Source: Symsagittifera roscoffensis
Lineage: Eukaryota > Xenacoelomorpha > Acoela > Convolutidae
Direction: 5' to 3'
Length of the DNA: 64,000 nt
Assembly (NCBI RefSeq): GCF_963678635.1
Contig: NC_087062.1
Coordinates: 92,047,845-92,111,844, forward strand
Positions 12,200 to 21,951 of this stretch are shown here, in pieces (within the stretch, counting starts at the first letter, position 1; each line of letters opens with the position of its first letter). Below the pieces are notes generated by a model, which saw only the letters and a program-made list of their open reading frames with translations, did not search any database and was not told the origin of the DNA. The translations under genes and the position numbers were made by a program.

Positions 12200-12472
12200 T
12201 CAACTGTTTCTCGAAATAGCGTTTCCACCCCTCGGAGTTGGGCACAAATTCGGCTTCTCATCACAAATTATGTTAGCAATGAACCACTTAAAGTTTAAAT
12301 TTGCCGCAATCCGGGGTCCAGTGAGAGCAATGAATTCTCCCCTGTTTTCTTTTCCCAGAGGAGGAATTACAAAGTTGAATCTCTTTCCACGACCTCCAAC
12401 AATTTTCAAGTCGCCTTTGCCGAATCCGACTTGGCTGATGACGTTTACACACAAGTCACTGCTCCATTTGGC
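12200..12472 (-). CDS. Gene 2 terminal exon
   Basis: 273 bp after acceptor TTTTTTTTCAG, ending in TGA at 12202-12200. It carries W, C-V-N, S-Q-V-G-F-G-K-G-D-L-K-I-V-G-G-R-G, I-P-P-L-G, L-T-G-P and C-D-E-K-P-N-L-C-P, the strongest match to gene 1. Confidence 0.87.
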   Translation of the reverse strand, partial: AKWSSDLCVNVISQVGFGKGDLKIVGGRGKRFNFVIPPLGKENRGEFIALTGPRIAANLNFKWFIANIICDEKPNLCPTPRGGNAISRNS

Positions 12473-15400
12473 CTGAAAAAAAATGTTTCACAAGGTTTTT
12501 AGTTTATGGACACTCAATTCAAAACCTAAAGCAGATTTCTTACAATATCTTTTAGCTATAGGCAGGGGCGGATTTGGGGTTTTCTCGAGAGGGGGTGGAT
12601 TTTGAAAATTTGTTCGAAATTTTAACGTCTTTTTTTTTTAGCTCGACCAAACTGATTTTCCTAGCCATAAAGACACCAATCTGAATAAATATTCTGACCA
12701 AATATTCTGACCAAATATTCTGAGCCGCTGGCAAAGTTCTGAAGAAACATGAAGTTTCCGCAGGCAAAGTTCTGAGCCGCAGGAAAAGTTCTGAAAAAAG
12801 GCGTTTTTGGGTACTTTTTGAAAAATTTGACCAAAAAAATGCGTTTTATAGGCGCGCGCTTGCCCCTCAAAATTAGTATATATTGACGCGAAAGGCGCCT
12901 TTAGAAAAGTTTTAGGGTCCGTCAGCCAAAATTGGAGATCTCAAAATAGAACAAAGAGAGACCCTTTGGGTCGTCAGGGGTCGAATCTCTGACGTGGAAG
13001 AAGCGTCCAACGCTGAACCCCCCGTCACGCCCCCGCCCCCCTCCTAAATCCGCTGGTGGCTTTAAGCTTGTATATCTTTTTTTTCTAAATCAGCGCATTC
13101 TTTAATCTCAGCTCCTCTCCCCTCCCGTTTTAAAAAAGATATCTCTAATTAATACATCTAAATTAAAATCCAATACTTGAAAAAAGATATTGCAGAGAAT
13201 AGCAGCTTAATCGTTTCAAAAAACTGCTGTTGAATCTAACACTATTCGAAAAAAGTAGGGCAGTAATTATACCTTGATGTATACCAAATCCATAGTTCGT
13301 GTTGAGTTGCTGAGGTTGAATATTTTATCCACGTATTGGCTCGGCGAGAGGCCATTGGCTTGTCCGTGTAGGGTGTATGATTGCACTTGATAGTTGCAGC
13401 AACCCACTGAAAAGTTAAATAATACCAACTGAAATTAATTATTAACCAATATCAAAATGGTAGTTTTTTAGTAAATTTTGAAGTCATTTTTATTATATGT
13501 TGACTTCTAAACTTTGCCACTTTTTTCGCGTTCTAGAACACTTTTGTCGCCCAATTACCTCAAGTTTATCTATAACTTTGTTTTTTGTACGTTACATTTT
13601 TGTATTTTCAAGTGCTTTTGATTAATTAATTAAAACAAAACGCATCAAGGCAGCGACAGTAAAAATGATGAAAAAAACATGTTGATCACTTTGTTTCATA
13701 AAAAAAATTAAGTAATACTTTTTCCATCTTCTGGCTTGAAGGAGAACCAGTTGATCTCGCGGTAATGATTGACAATGACTTTGAAAAAGTTGTCCCTGTC
13801 AGTGTGCTGTGGCTGTCGGTCACCATAGTTCATTGTGGACCGAAATCCCATCAAGCAGAAGTGGTAACTAAAAAGTTTTCTGTTACCTTTTTAGTAATTC
13901 CACTATAAGAAAAACTATAGCAATTATATTTGTATTTTTGAACTAAAAAACGCCAATGAAAAATTTTGGGGGTTCGTTTTGAAGCAGTTTAGAAAAAAAA
14001 TTAGACCATCCAAGTTAGTTCCTGAAATTATTTCCCTCATCTTGGTTTCCTGAAATTTTTCAAAATCTAAAATTGTTTATAAGGGAATATTTTTTTAGTC
14101 CGATAGGTGTGTGTTTTACTTTTTTCAGTTCAATTAGGCTGCTCAATTTGATGCAATCTTGCGTGGAGGTGCGTTTTGTTTTGTATTTTTGGTGATGCAG
14201 AGGTTGTTCACTGAGGTGTTGCTTGAAACGACAAGACAGAGTTTGTGAAAACTAGATCTTAGAAGGGTGATCGGACGGTCCTTGTGGAAGTCAGCAAAGG
14301 AAAAGAGAAGCAATTGGTTATACAAGGAGACTATAGGTCGACATTGTTATTTTCTAATGTCTTTTGTGCTCAGTTTCCTCTCATTGGTGATTGTCATCGC
14401 TGAAAAAGGTTCATTGGCAAAAGAAGGTCCACGTTTTCTACAGTGGGTTAATCTCGTTCCGCTCTGTGTTTCTATGAAATCTGGTGTTAGAATTTTAATG
14501 TTATAGATCTATTTCTGTTTTGATTTAATTTAGAAACACAAAATTATGTTTTCAACTTTTTTGCCTAATTTTTCTGCCAGTTATGTGGGTTATAATTAGT
14601 GTGATTTTATATGGTGGGTTAGGCCGACGATTATAGTTTGGGGGTGCTCCAATAGAAAGGGCTTTTCATTCTACATTTTTCTTCTGCAATCTTTTCTTGA
14701 TCCTATTCAGGGTAGTGACCCAGCGAGTCATGTTTAATTATAAGCCTAGTCTTATAATGCTGGTTACGGATTCAGATTTGATTTTTATGGTTCCACTTTA
14801 TTCCAAAAAAAAAGAAACAAGTATTCGGCTTTGGTGATATATGTGGGATGTCTTGGGGAGGTATTTAAATGTGGGATGTCTTTATACAGGCCATTGTTTT
14901 TAGCTTGAGAAACCGACGGCTGCTGTTACTTTCGTAACTAAGTAAGAGAAACTAAAGCGATCAAAATATAATTTTTGATATATTTAACTATTTTCAACCG
15001 TCACACTATAAACTTTGAAACAAGTTTTTAATGCAAAATTAGCAATTGTTCATTTTTCTATTTTTTTGGTTTGTCTGTTGTTTTAGGTTTGTTTTTGTTG
15101 GGAATTTTTTCTTTCGTTACTTCAAATGCTATGCGTCTTACACTTTTCATAAATGACCTTAAAGTTCTCTGGAATAGAAAACTTTCCTGATAACAAGTGG
15201 TCGTTTGTTTCCTTTTGAAAGAAATTGATAATTCTTGCTGTTTTTGAAGTCATTTTTAAGTCATATTGGTTTGCTTACGTTTTCATCAATTTATCGTTGT
15301 CCTTAAATGTATCTGATATTATGATTACTTTATTTGTCTGATTATCTTGATTTTTTGTTATGAAGGTTTCGATACCAATTCGATTATCTTGCTGATTGAA

Positions 15401-18400
15401 AAAAGTTCCAAGCATAGAACAAGGAGATTGATATGAATTATACAAATGTAATTTTTGTTTTGGGCTTGACTTTTCTGAACTGAAGTAACTTGTTATTTTG
15501 TTGTTCGACTCCATAGGCTATTTTTGGTCTTTTCCATGTATTGATAAAACGACTAAATTGTTTTTTTTTTCATTTTTATGATCTGTTTGTCTGTTTGTTG
15601 TGTTTTTCTGCCTTTCCGGGTCTCGTGCCTTCAACAATATAGATTCCATTTATGTTGGAAATGGGTTTTCTTTCGTGCATACTAATTTTTTTAGTTAGTT
15701 GCTCTGAAAAATCTTATTTTGAGACGACGTTTTTTAACTTCTTTGGCGATTGTGATTTTTTCGAACTTGTTATTACTGATTGTATATTCATGATGAAAAC
15801 AAAGAAAACATCATTAAACATCTTTTCATTCAGTCATACTAGCCTATTGGCAAAAAAACTGACTGAAAAACAATTGTCCGTATATAATCTGCTTAAAAGT
15901 TTTTTTTGCAATCTGCTTGTATAAGGGTTGTATATTGCTGTTTTTCTATCTAAATATAATCTTTAGATGATTTTTTAGTTTATCGTTAAAATTTATTGGA
16001 AATCTGTGTATATTCCTTTAAGATAAGTATATCATAAACTGTCGATAGTTTGTTGGTTTTTCCTACCAAAACAAATATCGAATCAAAAAGTGATCACATA
16101 TTAAAAGTGGGATTAAGTATAAAATTTCAAACTTAAAATCTCTTGGTAAGTGTTTAAGAAAACGATCTAAATCACAATTTGATTTTAAACGGTTGCAAGT
16201 CTAGTTTAGAGTGATAATCGATTGCTAGTATAGTTTTGGCATGCCGCGAGTTCTTACGGTGGTGCAAAATAGAATAATTTGTTTAAAAGGTTGAAGATTG
16301 TACAGATAGCGAAAAGAGAAGGCAAATGTTTCACAGCAAGCACATAGTTTCAATATAGGAAAGATATGAAAGATTTTTCGGAAAAAAATCAAAAACAAAT
16401 CAGAAAGCTTTTTCTGAAAATAAGATTTTTTGTATTACAGAAGGGTGAAACTCAAAAAACAACAAAGCAGCAAAGTTAATGAAATTACGCAATTGATAAG
16501 TTCCGTGTAGATTGGTGGAATGATAAGGTATTTTAATTTTAAGCAGTAACTGATTCTAAACAGTGCAACAGTAAAATTCACGACTTTTTTTCTCGACCCG
16601 CACAAAAAGCTTTGATGTTTTTTTGCGGCGCAATTGAAAACTTCTTATTACATGTTTTCAGTAACGGATCTAGGGTGGGAGGGGGTGGGAAGGGTGGAAA
16701 CCCTCTCCTTTCAGGGATTCGACCCCCGACCCAAAGGGTCCCTTCTTTGCACTATTTTGAGCTGACGGACCCCTAAATTTTTCTAAAGGCGCCTTTGGCG
16801 CCAATAAATATTAATTTTGAGGTGGGAGCGCGCGCCGAAAAAACGCAATTTTTTGGTCAAAAATTTTTTAAAAACGCCTTTTTTCAAAAACTTGCCTGCG
16901 GCGCAGAAATTTTGGTCAAATTATGGTCTGTATAGTGGTTTTGGAGAGCTCAGAAAATCAATTTGGTCGACCTAAAAAAAAAAAAAGATCGACAAAACTT
17001 TCGATAATCCGCCCCCCCCCCCTCGAGGAAATCCATCCCCCCTCGAGAAAATCCGCCCCTGCTTGTTTTGGTTGTGACTACTTTGTGCAAAGATCACACT
17101 CAAAAACTGTTTTTTTATTTACATGTGTATCTGGTTTGTATAAATATTTTCAAATCTCAAAGTTAGTAGTCGTTCGCTTTGCAAGTAGAACAGGATATTG
17201 AGATTACACATATCACTGAAATACTAGATGTTCCGACTTTCGAAGAAAACGGAATATTTATGCTCGGTGTGTTCTTTTTTTATTCAGTCAATTTTCGTCG
17301 ATCGAAATATTAGCTTTCAACAAAATTTTTTCAACCCCCATTGAAGATATCGACTTCTTAAGTTCAAATTTAAACAGATATTCCACCTCCGATTATTTTT
17401 TTTTAAGTTCTGGGGGTGTGAAAAGTGCCAATTGGCCATTTTTTGAACTAATTTATGCGCGCTTTGAAGAGTTTATCCATGATGCTGAGAGCGTGACGCG
17501 AATAATTTATGCGTGGCGAATCATCCCGCACAACAAAACCGTTCCAAATTGAATTAAGATTAGCTATTTTTTTTGTGTTGTTTCGTACGACTCAAGATTT
17601 TACACTTTGAAAATGTCCAAAATGTATAGGTTTTCAATATTATCTTCACTCAAAAATTCTTCCGTATGAACTAAGGGACAGTTGGAAACTTCAGGGCTTT
17701 GCCCTGATATAAGAGCAGTCTTGTTGATAGTCTAAATTATAGTCTAAATTTTTCTTGGTAAATTTGCATCGATAGAGTTTTCTTGATAGACCTGATCGTA
17801 GAAAGAGAACAGAAGATAAGTTGGATCTTGGTAACTAACCCCCGCCCCCCATGCTACCTTGTTACGAATCTCCCACCCTATAAAGAAAGAATTGAACAGC
17901 TAAGCATGTACGAATTTATGTTAACTTTTCCCCCTTTTCCAATTAGGGGAGGGGGGATTATCAACTAAATCCGATAATTTTTTCATCTTCACTAAATGAA
18001 ACCTAGTAGCAAAAAAACTTAGTTTAATTGCAATTTTTTTTAAAGTTAAAATACAAGCTGCAATTGAAAAAACTTGGATATAATAACTCATTTGAATTTA
18101 AACTACAGTAATTTTTTTGCCACTCTAGTAAAATGGTCGCATCAATTTGGAAAGCTTTTTAGTTTTAAGTAATTTGTAGCATGAAGTAGCAATTTGGGAT
18201 ATCAAAGTATAAACGGGACAGATCTACAAAAACTAATTTTCTACAGTAAATTTGAAAACTGAGTTTTGCTATTTGCTGAAACAATTTCAAATTTTTTTTG
18301 GATACTTTTATTGGATTTTGTTTTGGTTTTTTGGAATCCATAGCTCCCCGCACACACTATACCAAGTAAATGATGTGCGTAGCATCTAATAAAGTAAAAT

Positions 18401-19272
18401 AACACTTATCTGGCATCAGTGCAATTTCGGACAATTGATCAGCGGACTAGTTTGCAGCTTACCCGTTAGCAGCCCGAAATATTTCAGGCGTTTATTGTTT
18501 TATTAAGCCAAAATGGCAAATTTCAAACGGAGATAATTTTTTTCTATGTTTGTGTATGTTTTTAACTTTGAGATCAGGACTTCAATATATTCCAGATTCA
18601 ATAAAAAAAACTTTGTTCGAAAACAGTTTTTTTATAAGTCGATTTGGTCTGGAGAAAAAAACACCCCGAGCACAAAGATTGAGTCACTTTCTTCGAAAAT
18701 CGAAACAATTAAGCAAACCCCACAGGCACAAAACACAATTTTGAAATACTATTTGAAGTTTTGAAAGCGATAAAGACTTGGTGATCCCTCGTGCCTGAAG
18801 GTCTGAATACCCGACATTGTATCAGCCAATCAGAATTGAGTGTTCATAAATTCGAAAAAAAGCTATAAAATCAACCAGCTTTGAACAACTTAAAGGACAT
18901 TGATTGGTTGAGAAGTTTTATGCATCCATTGTTTATGTCATGAGAATATCCCCGAATAAGCGGCTGATTTTCTGATCTCACAAAAAGCTGAATGACAGCA
19001 ATATTTCTTCCAATCAAAAGCCTTGAAGTTTTTGGTAACTCTGAGCGCTGATTGGTTGAGAAAGTTTTAGAAACTGTTCAAACTGTTTTTGGAAAAGTTA
19101 GTTCTGATAGGCTAAAATATTTTGAAGGTATTCCGTCGGCATCATAACCGGATGTACCTGAATCTGAGGCACTGTCTGCCCAACTCGTCGTCTGGATCGG
19201 CAAACACGAAGTCGAGAGACTCCCGATTACTTTTGTTTGTTTGTGTGAGGTCAAAACAACAGACAACCATAA
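12200..19272 (-). CDS. Secreted protein family member 2
   Basis: Exons in coding order: 19272-19158, 13867-13719, 13406-13273 and 12472-12200; the signal-peptide exon was not securely found upstream. The first seen exon reads V-M-V-V-C-C-F-D-L-T ... N-R-E-S-L-D-F-V-F ... L-G-R-Q-C-L-R-F and ends in phase 2; the next starts with one base and Y-H-F-C-L-M-G-F-R-S; then M/G-C-C-N-Y-Q-V; then A-K-W-S-S-D-L-C-V-N-V-I-S-Q-V-G. All junctions are GT-AG with consistent phases 2, 1 and 0, so the gene looks intact. The 5.3-kb intron between the first two seen exons contains a T/G-rich retroelement-like block and an R1 element. A secreted product is inferred from gene 1; the function is unknown. Confidence 0.75.
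12564..13054 (-). mobile_element. Family R1 element in gene 2 intron
   Basis: The left end is AGGGGCGGATTTGGGG with the TTTCTCGAGAGGGGGT phrase; the right end is CCTCCTAAATCCGCTGG. Compared with 2301-2740 it is in reverse orientation and somewhat diverged. It lies in the intron between the GCC exon and the terminal exon. Confidence 0.65.
13273..13406 (-). CDS. Gene 2 GCC exon
   Basis: 134 bp between acceptor CTTTTCAG and donor GTATAA. It reads G-C-C-N-Y-Q-V-Q-S-Y-T-L-H-G-Q-A-N-G-L-S-P-S-Q-Y and ends T-M-D-L-V-Y-I-K, almost the same closing string as gene 1. Confidence 0.85.
13719..13867 (-). CDS. Gene 2 YFC exon
   Basis: 149 bp after acceptor ACTTTTTAG. It reads Y-H-F-C-L-M-G-F-R-S-T-M-N-Y ... 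H-Y-R-E-I-N-W-F-S-F-K-P-E-D-G-K and ends in phase 1 before GTATTA. Confidence 0.82.
14130..16350 (-). mobile_element. T/G-rich block, probable retroelement relic
   Basis: The + strand is T/G-rich here, the same strand bias as the 18.9-kb LTR element whose genes read on -. The 13-mer GGTGGGTTAGGCC occurs at about 14611 and twice in the 3' region of the LTR element (about 37725 and 37771). Two short minus-strand frames follow one another closely: 15514-15275 (79 codons) and 15254-15126 (42 codons). No LTRs or RT motifs are visible. I infer a relic of a related element inside a gene 2 intron. Confidence 0.38.
15275..15514 (-). CDS. 79-aa ORF of unknown function in the T/G-rich block
   Basis: Starts ATG at 15514. 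It contains N-N-K-I-T-S-Y-F and S-M-L-G-T-F-F, both fitting the loose PCNA-interaction pattern (aliphatic, two residues, two aromatics). The next short frame (15254-15126) holds A-R-I-I-N-F-F, which fits too. Composition is K/N/S-rich. Such short motifs can occur by chance in AT-rich DNA; no family is recognised. Confidence 0.25.
   Translation of the reverse strand: MESNNKITSYFSSEKSSPKQKLHLYNSYQSPCSMLGTFFNQQDNRIGIETFITKNQDNQTNKVIIISDTFKDNDKLMKT
16661..17060 (+). mobile_element. Family R1 element
   Basis: About 400 bp from AACGGATCTAGGGTGGGAGG to ATCCGCCCCT, with the internal GGCGCCTTTGGCGCC phrase and a duplicated CCCCCTCGAG(G/A)AAAT end. It is in the same orientation as 2301-2740 and lies in the large gene 2 intron. 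Confidence 0.72.
17220..17770 (+). repeat. Family R5-related fragment
   Basis: Shares CCGTTCCAAATTGAATTAAG, TTATGCG(T/C) phrases and CTTCAGGGCTTTGCCCTGAT followed by GAGCAGTCTTGTT with the arms of the element at 56250-56470. No ORF. Confidence 0.5.
18685..19000 (+). repeat. Family R4 repeat, copy 1
   Basis: Matches 34205-34530 in reverse orientation: AAAATCGAAACA(A/G)TTAA, CAAAC(C/T)CCACAG, GATTTGAAGTTTTGAA-type, CAGCCAATCAGAATTGAGTG and CTCATGACATAAA (inverted). No coding potential. Confidence 0.6.
19158..19272 (-). CDS. Gene 2 RES exon
   Basis: 115 bp between acceptor TTGTTTTAG and donor GTACAT, opening with two bases (phase 1 join) and closing in phase 2. The conserved run is N-R-E-S-L-D-F-V-F-A-D-P-D-D-E-L-G-R-Q-C. 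An N-x-S sequon just before it could be glycosylated if the product is secreted. Confidence 0.75.
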
Positions 19273-20356
19273 CTAAAACAATTCAAAAGTCTCAAATTGG
19301 TTTCGTCAATTGAATTCGCAATTTCTTGAAATAAGCGTTCCAATTGTATGGCGATAATTAAAAAAGAGTATTGTGTTTGCAACCTCAATAGCGCATGCTT
19401 CAATCACAGTTTGGACAAAAAAAGTCATTTTCGAACCAATTTTGGTCGCTACAGTCTAGAAATACAAAAATTTAGTCTCAATAGTCTTACCATAAAACCA
19501 CAACCTTGGCCCGGGTTTTATAATCACGGTTAGACAATTGCGACCCGATTTTTGTATTTCCAGACTGTCGCGACCAAAATTCGTTCGAATTTTGGAGAAA
19601 AAAGAATCTTTTCCGGAAATACTGGTTGCCGGCAATCATTTTGGCACTTGAGTTCTCAGAATCCGAACACCAGCAGCGGGCATTAATTAAGAACGTTCAT
19701 CCACGAGGAAAATGTTCAATTAACCGACGAACCGCTATTTACCCTCTGCTTAAGAACAATATGCAATTTATTTGGGTTATTTTTCTGGGCCGTGTAATGT
19801 TGCGTCAGTCTCAAACAACGAGTACGGATCATGCTGGGCCTCGAACAACCGACCTTTCGCTTTAGAGGCGGACACGTAACTTCTTTACCACCTCTCCCCT
19901 GGCATAAGCCAAAAACTGATTTCCGGTATCACTTAAACCTTCTATTTTTTTCTTTTCATAAGCAACTATTTATTGTGACATATATCTTCTTACCTATTGC
20001 AGCAAATTTTTGCATTATCTGGAACAATAACAATTTGCTTAAAATCAGACAGTAAGGAAAATGGAAATAAAAAGTAACGCCAAAGTAATCCGAACTCAGC
20101 AAACAAACGTCCAAAACTGAATTTGGTTCCAGCTCCAAGTCACATGTATGTATGTTTGAATTCAAGCTAGGATGCAAATTCCAGTTAAGAGAAACCAAAT
20201 ATATGGAACAACAACAGTTCATCGCCTGACTTTTGGTAATCCAAATATCGCCTATTGTTTAATACGGTTCGTCTCATTCCAAGAGGCGTTGAGCTCTTCA
20301 TAAGTTTGAGCAGATTTTCTTTTAAAATAAAAGAAAGTTTCGAGTCTTAGCCAAAC
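19273..20356. other. Upstream of gene 2 to the scaffold gap
   Basis: The signal-peptide exon of gene 2 is expected here or further right. One candidate is a minus-strand ATG near 20016 followed after seven codons by a GTAAGA donor in phase 1, but its hydrophobic stretch lies before the ATG, so I do not call it. Nothing else is recognised. Confidence 0.3.
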
Positions 20357-20556
20357 NNNNNNNNNNNNNNNNNNNNNNNNNNNNNNNNNNNNNNNNNNNN
20401 NNNNNNNNNNNNNNNNNNNNNNNNNNNNNNNNNNNNNNNNNNNNNNNNNNNNNNNNNNNNNNNNNNNNNNNNNNNNNNNNNNNNNNNNNNNNNNNNNNNN
20501 NNNNNNNNNNNNNNNNNNNNNNNNNNNNNNNNNNNNNNNNNNNNNNNNNNNNNNNN
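20357..20556. other. Scaffold gap of exactly 200 N
   Basis: An unbroken run of 200 Ns. The round length suggests a placeholder, so the true gap size is unknown. It lies downstream of gene 3's last visible exon, where its terminal exon should be. Confidence 0.98.
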
Positions 20557-21814
20557 AAAGCGTTGGCTAATATACAAATTTGAAACATCGTGCTTAGCAG
20601 TTTTCAAGTCATATCAAAGAAATAAGTTTTTCCTTATTTTTTTCCTCGGTTGAATTTTGTTCAGTATGCATCTTTTTTTGTTTTACTTTTTACCACTAAA
20701 GAGGGAGCATCTGCTTTTAGCTTGACAATTAATTGTGGGAGTTTTTTCACTTACCGCAAGAATCTTACCATTAATATAAAGGATTCGTTATGAAGTATGT
20801 GTGTTTAGATGAACCAAAAAAAATCAAAATTTATCTTGTTCGGATAATTAATTAATGACAGAAAACTTATAATCTATTTTTCGGGTAAAATTGTGTCTTG
20901 ATATCTTTTGACAAATTAAAAATTTTTATTCTTTTAACATAGCCAATCAAAGATTGGAAAAGAGTAATGATCGCAAGTAAACATAAAAAAAACACTAACT
21001 CTTTTTTTAAAAAAAACTTCAATTTTCGAATTTCAAAGAAAAAAATGGATGCTCTTCAAGCTCTTTGAATTTCTAGATTTATAATTGGCGGTTTTTGATA
21101 ACATTAAGCCAATTTGAGAAAACTGGATCAAAAAGTTAAACTTTGATTTCGCTGGGAAACCTGATAGTTAAATTCCACTTTCGAAAATAGAAATCGTTCA
21201 CGTTTTTTCGCGCCATTTCCTCATTCGTTTTTGGAGAGTGCTATTTACGTCAATTTCAGCAGATGAATTTCAATTGAGCTCAAAAAGTGCATTATACATA
21301 AGTTCATCAATATTTTAAGACTTCAGCAAGACCTATATAAAAGTCTTCACTACATTTATTACTCTTAATAATCAATCCTCAGAGACTTTACTATAAAAAC
21401 TATAATCAATCAGAAATTATGATTTTAAATTTTTGTTTCTTAAACTCTGATACTAAAAAAATGTGATTATGATTATTTATCAGTCATTTAAACATCTAAA
21501 TTTGGCACTTATAATTGATTATAATTTTTTAAAAGTACAATTATATTTGTATATTACTTGAAAATTTTGTTTCTACGGATTATATTTTGTTGTTTTGTTT
21601 TTGTGAGAAATAAAGCTATCAATCAAAAATATGCTACTTGATATCTTTTCATGTTTTGAAATTTTTATGGCAGACGAACTTCATGCTAGTCGAGCGTTCA
21701 CCGCTATATTGAGCTGATGACTTTGTTTTACCAGTTTTTATTAAAGAAAACTGTTTCGATTTGGTTGTCCTGCTGATCAGGTTATTGGGTAATCAAATCA
21801 AGGTTTGAAGTTAC
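20557..21814. other. No feature seen between gap and gene 3
   Basis: Plain AT-rich sequence with no paralog exon, no long ORF and no repeat family that I recognise. The terminal exon of gene 3 was searched for here with the W...C.N..[ST]Q pattern on the minus strand and not found. Confidence 0.5.
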
Positions 21815-21951
21815 CTTCAAGTAGACCAGGTGCATCTCTTTTATATGACGTTCGTTCAAATGGAACATCTTGTGAATGAATTCCATTGGCGAGAGACCGT
21901 TTTTCTGACCATTAATCAAGTATTGGTTGACCTGGTAGGAGCAACAGCCAT
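21815..21951 (-). CDS. Gene 3 GCC exon
   Basis: 137 bp, acceptor TGTATTTTAG and donor GTAACT. It has one codon more than genes 1 and 2. It ends E-M-H-L-V-Y-L-K where the others have T-M-D-L-V-Y-I-K. Confidence 0.82.

Noticed and set aside
14267-14506. 79-codon + strand ORF
   Set aside because: Lies opposite the inferred coding direction of the T/G-rich relic and shows no motif.
20322-20607. ORFs across the N run
   Set aside because: Consist mostly of unknown residues from the gap.
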